Positions 7,040-15,890 of a stretch of 64,000 bases of DNA are shown here, piece by piece. Made by a program: the position numbers and the translations under genes. The stretch comes from a bacterium OL-1 (GTDB taxonomy: Bacteria; Actinomycetota; Coriobacteriia; Coriobacteriales; Atopobiaceae). The stretch covers positions 615,815 to 679,814 of the forward strand of contig LM994627.1 in NCBI GenBank assembly GCA_000752675.2, in the 5' to 3' direction. Under the pieces are notes generated by a model. That model made no database searches, was not told the origin of the DNA, and saw nothing but the letters and a program-made list of their open reading frames with translations. Each line of letters starts with the position of its first letter. The stretch's first letter is position 1.

Positions 7040-9856
7040 CTAGACGCGACCAACTTCACCAAGGGTGGTGCGGTCGTACCAGCCGGCAAAGACGTAGGGG
7101 AAGAACTCGCCCGCATCGACGTCTGCCAGCTTCTTCTCGCCTAGAACCGTCAGGTCAAGCTCGGAGTAAGCGCAGCCAAGCACAGAGAGCACAGGAAGCT
7201 CTCCCCATGGGTCATCGGGGCTCGACTCCATCTTGAGGCTGGTAACGTAGCCAGGCTCCCACTTGTGATAGTCATACTGAACGAGCGCCGCGTTGATGGC
7301 ACCGCCGGTCAGCTGCGCTCCGCCCTGCGGGAGTGCCGAACGGTCGAAGTGGTAGTAGAACCCACAACCCTTGGTGGACTTTCCGGCAGCCGGGGACTGG
7401 AAGATCAGGTGGCAGAGGGGGCTGTTGTACTCGCCAAGGTCTGCCTCCACGTGTACCAGCCGGTGACCGCGGCGCGCAAGGTCAACGCAGAGCGCCGAGC
7501 CTTCCTTGCGAATCGAGAACTGGGTGCCAAGCTTCTTGGGCATGGATCCGTTGTCACGCCCAAGCTGCGTTGCCATCTCGGCACCGTTGCCGCCCAAGAG
7601 CAGCGACATCGTGTACTGTCCAAGCTGATCGCCAAGATAGCAATACACGCCGAGAATTGCCTCGTAGTAGTCATCGGTAAACGACGGCCGCAGGATGTGA
7701 TTCACGGAGAGCGTCACCACGGGCATCGAGAAGGGCTTGAGCGGTGCAGGCAGGATGCGCTCGATGGCAGAAGGGTCGGTGGTGTAGGCGAGATACAAGC
7801 CACGCTGGTCAGACATTACGGACGGTGCGCCAAACTTTTGGAGGTCTGCGGAGTCCATGCAAAAGCTCGAGCGAGCGGAGCGCGCCAAGAAGAGACCGCG
7901 GGCAGCCTCGTAACCACCACGTGTAGCAGGTGCGATGTTCCCGTTGCGCACAGCGGAGCCAACAAGGCAAACACCGACGCCGCGCTTACGCAGACCCTCG
8001 GCAAGCTCCTTTGCAGGCCGGTTCCCCAGCGAAAGCACCACAAGGTCCGCCTCGACCTTGGAGCGTCCTCCATCGGCAACGCTCTCGACAGCAATGCCAT
8101 CGGACCCAACCTCAACGAGCTTCTCGCCCAGCTTGAGCTCAACCTGCTGTGCGCGCAGGCGTCCCATCAGGTCAACGAGGTTGGTCTGGTTTGTACCCGG
8201 AGCCGGCGTGGCCACCATATCGACGACCGTAACGGAAGCCGCACCCTTATCGGCAATGTACTCGGCGGTCTCAAGGCCCGTCATACCGGCACCCACAACC
8301 ACTACGCGCTTGTCCTCATAGCTCTCGCGTGACAGGGCATCGGGCACGCATATCACGTTCTTGCCACCAATCCCTGGAATCGACCCAGGGACAAGGGGAT
8401 CTCCACCCGTGGCGCAGATGACTGCGTCTGGGCCAAGCGCCATCACTGATTCCACCGTGGCCTCCACGCCAAGGCGCACGTCCACGCCCAGTTTGGGAAG
8501 CATTGTCTCGTAGTACTGCGGGACAAAGTCCATCTTCTCCTTGCGTGGCGGGCGCTCGGCGAGAAGAACCTGGCCGCCAAGGCGATCGCCCTTTTCAAGC
8601 AGCGTCACCTTGCAGCCGCGTCGCGCCGCGGTCTCCGCCGCCTGGCAGCCACCGGGGCCGCCACCAATCACAACAACGTGATGATGGTCAACGTCGATTG
8701 GCAGCTCACCATAGCGCAGCTCATGCGCGCACTCCGGATTAACGGCGCACTCAAGGGGCATGCATTTCTCGGCGTTCTGTTCCAGGGACTCGAAGCAGCG
8801 CAAACAACTGATGCACTTGCGAAGTTCGGAAACTCTACCCTGCTGAACCTTATTGCCCCACTCGGGATCGGCGAGCCACGCGCGGCCAAGACCGGCGAAG
8901 TCGATAGTTCCTTCCTCGAGGAATGCCTCGGGAACGTCGGGGCCACGATATGCGGAGACCGCAATCACGGGAACGCTGACGTGCTCTTTCACCGCTCGGA
9001 TAATGTCATGGCGCCATCCCTCGGGATAACTTACTGGCTCCACGCACGTAATGCCGGTCTCGTAGAGGCCAACGGACACGTCTATGAAGTCGACGCCTGC
9101 TTTTTCGAACGCCATGCAGATCTTGACGCCGTCTGCAGTGTGGATGTAGTCCTCGGTAACCCCGGTCTTGTCGAGGAATTCCTCGACGGAGACGCGGCAG
9201 CCAAGCGCAAAGCCTGCGGAACAGCGCTCGCGAATGCCTGCGATGATCTCGGTGACGATGCGCAGGCGGTTCTCAAAGCTGCCACCATACTGGTCTGTTC
9301 GCTTGTTGGTGTAGGGAGAGAGGAACTGCTGCAGCAGGTAGCCATGCGCGCAGTGCAGCTCGACACCATCGAAGCCCGCGCGCTCGGCACGAACTGCGCC
9401 TTCGATAAACTCCTGGACTATATGCTGGACCTCTTCCGTAGAGAGCGCGCGGGTCTCCGCCTGCGTCTTCTTGCAAGGAATCGCAGACGCCGAGACAACC
9501 GGCTTTCCGCCAAGAAGGACATTGGGTGTCTCCCTACCTGGGTGATGCAGCTGCAGGAATGTCTTGGAACCATGGCGGTGAATTGCCTCAGCAAGACGTG
9601 CGAGTTGCGGAACATTGCGGTCGCGTGTGACGGAAATCTGGCGCAGCTCACCGACGCCCGTCTCGTCGTCAATCCGGCAGATCTCCGGTATCACTAGGCC
9701 GGCACCACCTGCGGCGCGCAGCTCGTAATAACGAATCATCTCTTCAGTGGGTGTCCCGTCAAGATTAGCAAGCCCTACCCCCATGGGCTCCATGACCAGG
9801 CGGTTCCTGAGCTCGACCGATCCAATACGGCCAGGTTCGAAAAGCTTGTCGTACAT
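7040..9856 (-). CDS. Enoate-reductase/Old Yellow Enzyme-type oxidoreductase fused to an acetoacetate decarboxylase-like domain
   Basis: 938 aa. Residues about 1-350 are an FMN-binding Old Yellow Enzyme TIM barrel (KLFEPGRIGSVELRNRLVM, ELHCAHGYLLQQFLSP, QYGGSFENR). Next comes a four-cysteine iron-sulfur motif (CISCLRC ... C ... C). Residues about 400-660 carry two dinucleotide sites (VVVIGGGPGGCQAAETAA for FAD, VVVVGAGMTGLETAEYIA for NAD(P)H). This order is that of 2-enoate reductase and 2,4-dienoyl-CoA reductase. Residues about 669-938 look like acetoacetate decarboxylase, including a MPKKLG lysine pair at the expected Schiff-base site. The natural reading is a reductase of unsaturated carboxylates with an attached decarboxylase or binding domain. 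It is the last gene of module A. The ATG at 9856 follows GGGAGAGG. Confidence 0.85.
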   Translation of the reverse strand: MYDKLFEPGRIGSVELRNRLVMEPMGVGLANLDGTPTEEMIRYYELRAAGGAGLVIPEICRIDDETGVGELRQISVTRDRNVPQLARLAEAIHRHGSKTFLQLHHPGRETPNVLLGGKPVVSASAIPCKKTQAETRALSTEEVQHIVQEFIEGAVRAERAGFDGVELHCAHGYLLQQFLSPYTNKRTDQYGGSFENRLRIVTEIIAGIRERCSAGFALGCRVSVEEFLDKTGVTEDYIHTADGVKICMAFEKAGVDFIDVSVGLYETGITCVEPVSYPEGWRHDIIRAVKEHVSVPVIAVSAYRGPDVPEAFLEEGTIDFAGLGRAWLADPEWGNKVQQGRVSELRKCISCLRCFESLEQNAEKCMPLECAVNPECAHELRYGELPIDVDHHHVVVIGGGPGGCQAAETAARRGCKVTLLEKGDRLGGQVLLAERPPRKEKMDFVPQYYETMLPKLGVDVRLGVEATVESVMALGPDAVICATGGDPLVPGSIPGIGGKNVICVPDALSRESYEDKRVVVVGAGMTGLETAEYIADKGAASVTVVDMVATPAPGTNQTNLVDLMGRLRAQQVELKLGEKLVEVGSDGIAVESVADGGRSKVEADLVVLSLGNRPAKELAEGLRKRGVGVCLVGSAVRNGNIAPATRGGYEAARGLFLARSARSSFCMDSADLQKFGAPSVMSDQRGLYLAYTTDPSAIERILPAPLKPFSMPVVTLSVNHILRPSFTDDYYEAILGVYCYLGDQLGQYTMSLLLGGNGAEMATQLGRDNGSMPKKLGTQFSIRKEGSALCVDLARRGHRLVHVEADLGEYNSPLCHLIFQSPAAGKSTKGCGFYYHFDRSALPQGGAQLTGGAINAALVQYDYHKWEPGYVTSLKMESSPDDPWGELPVLSVLGCAYSELDLTVLGEKKLADVDAGEFFPYVFAGWYDRTTLGEVGRV

Positions 9857-9967
9857 GCCCCTCTCCCTTCGCTGCCGCGCCGGCTTGCGTCGGCGCACAT
9901 TACGGCTCTAGGCACAGAGTAGAGGGATTGGGCATGGACAATTACGTATATTCGGGGAGGGAGCTGC

Positions 9968-10285
9968 TTAGCTTCGCGAGGCAGCATTATGGCGGGTCAG
10001 CCGTACAGAGCCAATGCGGACACGGTTGCGGAGGGACTTGCCGTACGCCCGTGACTCCTCGCGCGTGACGCGCTCCTTTGGCTTGAGCTGCTCTTCGAGA
10101 AGCTCGCGCAGTCGACCATGACCGATACCGCTTGCGCTGGGAAGAGAGGGCAGGCGCGAGAGCACTGCCCCCTGGGCGGATGCGGGAAGCGACTTCATTC
10201 GCGAATAAACCACAGCTTGCAGGCCCTGTCTTGGTACCTGCGTCTGGAACTTCTCCTCCGGGGCTTCCCCTTCGCTCTGTGCCAT
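9968..10285 (-). CDS. Small hypothetical protein (105 aa)
   Basis: Not recognised. It is preceded by an ideal ribosome site (AGGAGG, five bases before ATG) and lies between the MFS and oxidoreductase genes on the same strand, so it is probably a real member of that operon. The protein is basic and polar with no membrane segment; the middle (SRLPSLPSASGIGHGRLREL) and the tail are rich in Arg and Ser. It could be an accessory or regulatory protein for the neighbouring enzymes, but nothing in the sequence proves this. Confidence 0.55.
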   Translation of the reverse strand: MAQSEGEAPEEKFQTQVPRQGLQAVVYSRMKSLPASAQGAVLSRLPSLPSASGIGHGRLRELLEEQLKPKERVTREESRAYGKSLRNRVRIGSVRLTRHNAASRS

Positions 10286-10351
10286 GCGGTCCTCCTACTA
10301 CGGTGCCGCAGCAAGTATAGGCCGGAGGACCGCACGGCTAGGCTCCATGCA

Positions 10352-11542
10352 CTAGACCTCGCGAGGCAACAGAAGCGTAAAGGCGCAGGACACGAGCATA
10401 CAGACCCCCGCGAGAACAAAGGCGACGCCAAGGTTGCCACCTGCGGCGGGAATCAGCACGTAGCTTGGAAGAATTACGGCGCCGAGAAGCTCCACCGTTG
10501 CCACGAGCCCGCCCGCGGTACCCGCAAGCTTGGGCCCAACGTCAGGAAGCTTGATGGGCACGGCCATGAGCAGGGGCATATTACCGCCTACGAAGAACCC
10601 CGCAAGAAAGAGCGCTGCCATGAGCAGGAACCCCTCCGGTGCCATCCAGCCAAAGCCCACTAGCGCAAACGCGCAGGTATCGAGCACAACAAACGTGTTC
10701 TTGGACCCCAGCTTCTTGGCACTCATCGGAACGAGGATGCAGCTCACAAGGCTGCCGATTGTGTAAGCGCTGGCATAGTAACCCGCAGCGACGGAATCGA
10801 TGCCGCGTGACTGCAGAATCGTAGGCACAAACGAGCTCATAACAACGTTGGCGCCCATAACGCAGAAGAGAGCGAGACCCACAAGCCAGACGCGATCGTT
10901 GGAGACCACGCGTTTTAGCAGCTTACCAAGGCCGGGCTGGTCGGCCGCAGGAGCAGCCTCGACGCTCCTGTCCGGTGTCTCGGGATTACGGTACAGTGCA
11001 AACCAAGCGATCGTCGAGACAACAAACAGCGCGAGCGAAAGAAAAAAGGCAGCGCGGCGATTTGGGAAGTAGGCGGTCGTCGCAAGTGCTACGGTCATGG
11101 CAACCGTGGAGAAGGCAAACGCCACGCCAAGCTTTTCGGAGAGCTGCTCGGGCGAATACCAGGAGCCAAGGAGCTTTGCCCCACAGGAGTTGAGAAACGA
11201 TGCGGCAAGCCCAGTGAGCGCAAAGCCAACCAAAAGCACACCGTAGGAGCTGCCCATCACGTTAAGCACGGCGCCAATCGTCGAGGCCACAAAGGCGATG
11301 CCCACGACCAGGCGCGGATTGTGCTTATCAACCAAAACTCCAGCGACCAGGGAGAGGAGGATTGCCGGAATCATGGGCGCCGTGAAGAGCGATGAGAACT
11401 GACTTGCCGAGATCGAGAGTTCTTCAATCAGACTCGTAGCGAGAGGAGAGAGCTGGTACTGAGCGTAGTTTGGCGCGAGGTAGCCAATGCAGATTGCCGC
11501 AAGCGCCATGCTTGCGTAGCGCTTCCTACGTGAGTCTTCCAT
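10352..11542 (-). CDS. Major facilitator superfamily transporter
   Basis: 396 aa with about 12 hydrophobic segments in two halves. The MFS-type loop VDKHNPRLVVG follows the second helix, and a large polar loop near residue 190 separates the halves. Its place between a GcvT/LigM-like methyltransferase and an enoate-reductase-like enzyme suggests that it imports the substrate, or exports the product, of this module; this is inferred from position only. The ATG at 11542 is chosen because GGGAGGGG precedes it; the ATG five codons upstream would use up that site. Confidence 0.85.
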   Translation of the reverse strand: MEDSRRKRYASMALAAICIGYLAPNYAQYQLSPLATSLIEELSISASQFSSLFTAPMIPAILLSLVAGVLVDKHNPRLVVGIAFVASTIGAVLNVMGSSYGVLLVGFALTGLAASFLNSCGAKLLGSWYSPEQLSEKLGVAFAFSTVAMTVALATTAYFPNRRAAFFLSLALFVVSTIAWFALYRNPETPDRSVEAAPAADQPGLGKLLKRVVSNDRVWLVGLALFCVMGANVVMSSFVPTILQSRGIDSVAAGYYASAYTIGSLVSCILVPMSAKKLGSKNTFVVLDTCAFALVGFGWMAPEGFLLMAALFLAGFFVGGNMPLLMAVPIKLPDVGPKLAGTAGGLVATVELLGAVILPSYVLIPAAGGNLGVAFVLAGVCMLVSCAFTLLLPREV

Positions 11543-11564
11543 AGGTGCCCCTCCCAAAAGGAAT

Positions 11565-11594
11565 GGGGCGAGCAGAGCAACGCCTGCCCGCCCC
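11565..11594 (-). terminator. Intercistronic hairpin between methyltransferase and MFS genes
   Basis: 11-bp stem with one mismatch (11565-11575 with 11584-11594), eight-base loop, followed on the minus strand by ATTCCTTTTGG. It probably acts as a partial terminator, so that the methyltransferase is made in excess over the transporter. Confidence 0.55.
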
Positions 11595-11630
11595 AGAATG
11601 ACAATTCAACGACAGAAAAGAACGCAGAAG

Positions 11631-13055
11631 CTACTCGTTGTAGGACTTGTACCAGTCGCCCCACGCGCTGCCGTCGCCAGTGGTCTGCCCCACCATGCGA
11701 CCGTGTCCCAACGTGGGGATCTCGGACACGTCGCGGTCCTCGTTGCGGACGAGGTCCTTGTTATACGGATATCGTGCGACTCGCACCTTCACATCCATCT
11801 GCTGGGTGCTCGGCGTACCCCAAACAAGCGTGAGTTCAGTACCCTCCCTGATGTAGGTAGGGTCAATGAAGCCGAGGGAGATCATGGTGCCGTAGCTGTA
11901 GGAGTGAATACGGCCGCTCGAGATGCCAATCATCTTCCCTGCTTCGTTGAGTACCTTGTCGGCGCGATACTCGTAGCACTGGTTAGCAAAGTTGTAAACA
12001 AAGCGGCAGTCAGTGGGGTCGGAGATGTCCTCCACGTTGTTCCCTGCGGTGTTCATCGCCGCGAACACCCTACCGACGGACTCGGGATCCCACTCGAGCG
12101 TGCATACGTTGCGCGTCTGGTTTGCGGCAATCTTCTCGAGCGCCTCGCGGCCCATGAAGTCGTGATTGAACTTGACGAGAAAACCGAGACCGGTGTCATA
12201 AGGCGTGACAAATCGGGTCTGAAGGTCATCGCCCACCGATCCGTTGAGCCTGCGCCCCATGTTGTATGAGGCGATGGCAGGGTGCTCCGCGCACCACGTG
12301 GCCAGTCCCTCGCCGCTCTCGAACCATGGGAGCGGATAGTGCAAGTTGATGTTGGGGAAGCCGGTCTCGGTGTGATTGAACAGGCAATAGCAGTGCTGGC
12401 CCTGCTGCTTGGCGCCAAACTTCTGGCCCGTCTCCCAGATCTTGTTGTAGATCTTCGTGTAGTCGGCGATGGGACCATGAACCTCATAGGCGAGGTTACC
12501 CGTCATGCCAAGGTGGATGACCTGGACGGGCGTGCCCTCGACGTCCTGGATGCGGTGCTTGGCAAACTTGATGTCGTGCAGGTCGGCTTGGAAGGCCTCC
12601 TCGAGAATCTCCAGGGACTTCTCGCCCTGCACCTGAATGAAGAACTCGGTGCCGGACATGTCCTCTCCGTGGACGTTGAGCTTGGAGTTCTCGCAGAGAT
12701 ACTGAATGGGCGGGTTAAGCCAGTAGGTACGGTAGCGGTCCTCGGCGATACGAATCACAACGCCGTCGGAGAGGATCTGACCCTTGTCGTTGCAAATAAC
12801 TGCATGGCGAAGGCCGGTGTACTTGAGATTGGTGAAGTCATTCACGCAGATGGACTGAAGAAACTCACAGGCATCGGGACCCACGATGTCATAGATGGGG
12901 CTTGCCATGAGAGAGACGTTGATCATAGCAGAAGTTCGATACGCGGTCGCCTCTACCGGCAGCCCCTCGTATTCAAAGGGGATGTACATCCCCGGAACAG
13001 GTTGCATGAGCAGCGTAGCGTTTGCCTGGGCCATATTCATTTCCTGATGTGCCAT
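11631..13055 (-). CDS. GcvT-family (aminomethyltransferase / LigM / DmdA-like) tetrahydrofolate-dependent methyltransferase
   Basis: 474 aa. The fold features are those of the GcvT family: a central GxTGxxAYEVHGP-type segment (GMTGNLAYEVHGP) around residue 230, a GREAL stretch before the C-terminal barrel, and a closing region (GRIHSYSYGTMISLGFIDP). Ordinary glycine-cleavage T-proteins are about 365 aa. This length and the inserted segments are closer to the demethylases LigM (vanillate O-demethylase, about 470 aa) and relatives, which move a methyl group from the substrate to tetrahydrofolate. No other glycine-cleavage gene is near. The ATG at 13055 follows AAGGGAG. It is divergent from a PucR-type regulator and leads module A. 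The substrate is unknown. Confidence 0.75.
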   Translation of the reverse strand: MAHQEMNMAQANATLLMQPVPGMYIPFEYEGLPVEATAYRTSAMINVSLMASPIYDIVGPDACEFLQSICVNDFTNLKYTGLRHAVICNDKGQILSDGVVIRIAEDRYRTYWLNPPIQYLCENSKLNVHGEDMSGTEFFIQVQGEKSLEILEEAFQADLHDIKFAKHRIQDVEGTPVQVIHLGMTGNLAYEVHGPIADYTKIYNKIWETGQKFGAKQQGQHCYCLFNHTETGFPNINLHYPLPWFESGEGLATWCAEHPAIASYNMGRRLNGSVGDDLQTRFVTPYDTGLGFLVKFNHDFMGREALEKIAANQTRNVCTLEWDPESVGRVFAAMNTAGNNVEDISDPTDCRFVYNFANQCYEYRADKVLNEAGKMIGISSGRIHSYSYGTMISLGFIDPTYIREGTELTLVWGTPSTQQMDVKVRVARYPYNKDLVRNEDRDVSEIPTLGHGRMVGQTTGDGSAWGDWYKSYNE

Positions 13056-13293
13056 AACGTGCTCCCTTCCCATGTGAAATGGGGTTTCCCGATTTCCTTG
13101 CCTGTATTCTGCCGTCCTGCTTTCTACGCCGATATGGAAAAGTCGATGCTCGTTTGCCGTGATTTTGGGCATAGTTTCCAATCTTCAGCGAACTGGAACG
13201 ACCGAGTTCCGAGAAGGGTCGTTGTGCTTTTGCTGTTGGTGTAGTCTGGGGACAATCTGGGGCGGGGAACCGGATTGGGGTTTGGGGGAGCCA
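13056..13293. promoter_or_regulatory. Divergent control region of module A
   Basis: 238 bp between the methyltransferase and the divergent PucR-type regulator. It must hold both promoters. An inverted repeat, GGAAC-N6-GTTCC (13195-13210), lies near its middle and is a candidate binding site for the regulator; no confirmed promoter hexamers were picked. Confidence 0.4.
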
Positions 13294-14850
13294 ATGAAGA
13301 CAAGCGTTGCAGTTCTCGCCGAAAAGCTAGGGAATAATTGCTCGGTCTGGCGTTCGTCGACTGGTTACGCCCTTACGCTGGAGGGCATAAGGCTGTGGGG
13401 TGACCAGCTCGGTGAAGCACGCCACGACGCGCTGTGGGTTTGCGATCCCGATGATGCTGAGCAACTCGCGCGGGCCGGCGCATCCGTGGCAGTCGCATGC
13501 GGCGAGGACGAGAACGCTGACACCTTGGCTGATCGACTCTTTGCGAAATCGGGAGAAACCGCCGAGATTCTTGTCGCACACACCAAGAGCGCAAACGAGC
13601 TTGCCAACAGACTAATGGATGTTAAGGAAGCCTTGGATGCGTGGGATGCGGCCCTCACCGAAGAAATCATCGCACGCAAGCCGCTCCAGAACATCCTGGA
13701 AATTGCGGTTAAGCAGCTCGTTAACCCTGTTGCTGTATTTGATGAGACAAGCGGACTCATGTCCTATGCTGGCGAAGTTTCTGGTGACTACCAAGAGACA
13801 ATCTGGGGAGTCGTACTGGATAAGGGCCGCGCTCCTGTAGGCTACTACACTGCAGAAGAGCGCACGCAAATCTCTGCGAACATCGCTAACTCAGCTGTGC
13901 CGACGATTATTCGCCCGAAACGCTCGCCGCTTCACGAGAATCTCTCGCTATGTATCAACGAAGACGGCCAAGTATTGGGAATGCTTGCGCAGGTAGACCT
14001 ATTGGCACCCTTTGACAGCGCACAGATTTCTCTTGCCATGCACGTACGCGATCGCCTGGGAGAGATGTTCAGGACAACCATTGCCGGACAGCATCACCGC
14101 TCTCCTATCGGACACACATTACGGTTGCTCATCCAGGGGGACACTGTTGAAGAACGCATCGTGCGCTACCAGCTTGAGCGTAAAAGTTGGCACATCAATG
14201 ACCGCTACTGCCTTGCAGTCATGCCCTTGCCCGACAATAGCGACTCACCCTATAGCAATCCCTATCGCGCCGAAATTATGCTTGCATATCCTGGTTCAAT
14301 CGTTATTGACCAAGATCGCTATCTCGTCATTCTCATTCATCTTGACCAGAGCCAGCCTACGGCTTCGCGCGAGGAGTTTATCGAGATGCTCCGTCACCGC
14401 GATAGCCAAGACATTCCCTGCGGGGTGAGCGATGAGTTCGAGTTTCTCCATGCGCGGTCCGCATGGAGACAGGCGCGCATAGCCGTACGCGAGGGAAATG
14501 GCAATGGCAGAAAAGGTGTCTCAACGTATGATGACGTCTTCTTCTCCGACTTCCTGCACCAGATGGAACAGACGACGCCACTCGATGTGCCTCTGCATCC
14601 GATGGCACTCCGCATCGCGCAAAGCGAGCGCGGAGACGAGGTTCTCAGCTGCATATTCGCCTACGTAATGAATGGATGCAACGTCTCGCGTGCGGCTCGA
14701 GCGCTCTACATGCATAGAAACACGCTTGAGTACCGAATGACCAGCATTCAACAGCGCTGGAGCCTCGATATGAACTCTATGGACGAAGACGAGCTACTGC
14801 GATTTGCGCTCTCATGCCGTCTTCTCATGCAGCAAAGCCTGGAAAGGTAG
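13294..14850 (+). CDS. PucR/CdaR-type transcriptional regulator of module A
   Basis: 518 aa. The C-terminus has the PucR-type helix-turn-helix (GCNVSRAARALYMHRNTLEY, about residues 465-485) that closes this family. The rest (a GAF-like middle with VAVFDETSGLMSYAG, then a GGDEF-like or CdaR-like region) is typical of regulators of this class that sense small molecules. The ATG at 13294 is used because GGGGGAG precedes it. The gene is divergent from the methyltransferase-MFS-oxidoreductase run, the usual place for its own regulator. Activator or repressor cannot be told. Confidence 0.85.
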   Translation: MKTSVAVLAEKLGNNCSVWRSSTGYALTLEGIRLWGDQLGEARHDALWVCDPDDAEQLARAGASVAVACGEDENADTLADRLFAKSGETAEILVAHTKSANELANRLMDVKEALDAWDAALTEEIIARKPLQNILEIAVKQLVNPVAVFDETSGLMSYAGEVSGDYQETIWGVVLDKGRAPVGYYTAEERTQISANIANSAVPTIIRPKRSPLHENLSLCINEDGQVLGMLAQVDLLAPFDSAQISLAMHVRDRLGEMFRTTIAGQHHRSPIGHTLRLLIQGDTVEERIVRYQLERKSWHINDRYCLAVMPLPDNSDSPYSNPYRAEIMLAYPGSIVIDQDRYLVILIHLDQSQPTASREEFIEMLRHRDSQDIPCGVSDEFEFLHARSAWRQARIAVREGNGNGRKGVSTYDDVFFSDFLHQMEQTTPLDVPLHPMALRIAQSERGDEVLSCIFAYVMNGCNVSRAARALYMHRNTLEYRMTSIQQRWSLDMNSMDEDELLRFALSCRLLMQQSLER

Positions 14851-14960
14851 TCTAGCTACGCATCCGCAAGATTAGCTTCCCATGGGGACTTCTAATTGTT
14901 CATTTCTGTTCGCAAGTATCTTAGGACTAGGAAAGAACCTCTATACTCTTGGTTGGGGGC

Positions 14961-15178
14961 GCTTGCTGCGAAGATTCGCATTCCGGCGAGAAATTGACGC
15001 CCGAGCAGGGGTTTCAGACGGGATTCCGTACGAGATGGGCCTTCCGGCGCCGTTTTGACGCCCGAGCAGGGGTTTCGTACGCACTTGCTGCCAAAGTGGG
15101 CCTTCGGGCGCCGTTTTGGCGCCCGAGCGAAGGTTTCGTCCCCACCTGCCGCGAAAAGGCGCCCACGGGCGCCAGCGA
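14961..15178 (+). repeat. 61-bp tandem hairpin repeat array (about 3.5 units)
   Basis: Units start TGACGCCCGAGCAGGGG at 14995 and 15056 and TGGCGCCCGAGCGAAGG at 15117, exactly 61 bp apart. TTGCTGC-like marks at 14963, 15085 and 15146 keep the same phase. Each unit folds as a hairpin (for example CTTCGGGCGCC, GTTTT loop, GGCGCCCGAGCGAAG) followed by GTTTCGTACGCA and TTGCTGCCAAA. The array lies downstream of the regulator in its sense direction. A related array lies after carB at 54784-54957. Confidence 0.8.
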
Positions 15179-15182
15179 CAAC

Positions 15183-15209
15183 AAAAAGGACCCCGTCGAA
15201 ACGGGGCCC
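15183..15209 (-). terminator. Terminator of the zinc-ribbon protein gene
   Basis: Nine-base-pair stem (15188-15196 with 15201-15209), four-base loop TTCG on the minus strand, followed by TTTTT. One G-T pair or mismatch. It directly follows the stop at 15233. Confidence 0.8.
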
Positions 15210-15232
15210 TTCTCAATGCAATGTGCACTTAC

Positions 15233-15664
15233 CTACTGGATGCGCGTACGGCAGTACGGGCACACCTTCCAGTCGGCGTTGAGCGGACGGTGGCACGTGG
15301 GGCAGACGTTCCTCACCTGCGTGTTGCAGATGGGGCACACCACAAAGTCGCGGTCGATGGGAGCACCGCACTTGGGGCAGATGCCGTAGTGCGAAAGCTG
15401 GTGCTCACGAAGAGCAATGTCAAGGTCCTGCTCCTCACGGTCGATGAGGTAGGAGCTGGGACGCAGGATGACATAGGCGAGAAGCCCCACGATGGGAATG
15501 ACCGAGATGATTGCCCACATCCACCAAGGCTCCGCGCCACGACGCTGGGCGTCGCGAATGACGTAGACGATGGAGAGGACGTAGAGCATGACAACGCACA
15601 CAACCAAGAGGTAGAGGACCATCCTTACCTCAGGCGTGAGAATTTGGTCGATAAGGTCTTGCAT
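15233..15664 (-). CDS. Membrane-anchored double zinc-ribbon protein
   Basis: 143 aa. Two hydrophobic helices (about 15-37, MVLYLLVVCVVMLYVLSIVY, and 48-67) form an N-terminal membrane part resembling the phospholipase D-nuclease N-terminal type. The C-terminal half carries four CxxC knuckles (CPKC, CPIC, CPTC, CPYC), the pattern of a double zinc ribbon facing the cytosol. The function is unknown; such proteins are common single genes in Actinomycetota. The ATG at 15664 follows GAGGAG at eight bases; an ATG eight codons upstream is less likely. Confidence 0.75.
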   Translation of the reverse strand: MQDLIDQILTPEVRMVLYLLVVCVVMLYVLSIVYVIRDAQRRGAEPWWMWAIISVIPIVGLLAYVILRPSSYLIDREEQDLDIALREHQLSHYGICPKCGAPIDRDFVVCPICNTQVRNVCPTCHRPLNADWKVCPYCRTRIQ

Positions 15665-15890
15665 TCCCTGGACTCCTCTTGTTGGCACATGTGTACGCGG
15701 CGTCTGACTATCAAACCGTCAGTAACGCGCTACCGAGAAACGCGATTGACGATTGTATCAGATGTGGCCGAGAATGCCTGCAACCTCGGCAGTAAGCGCC
15801 AGAGAGCCACACGCAACGTACGATTCTCCACACAATGCGGACGTAGCCTCAACAGCACACCCATATGTTGCCGCGGCATGACGCAAGCAT

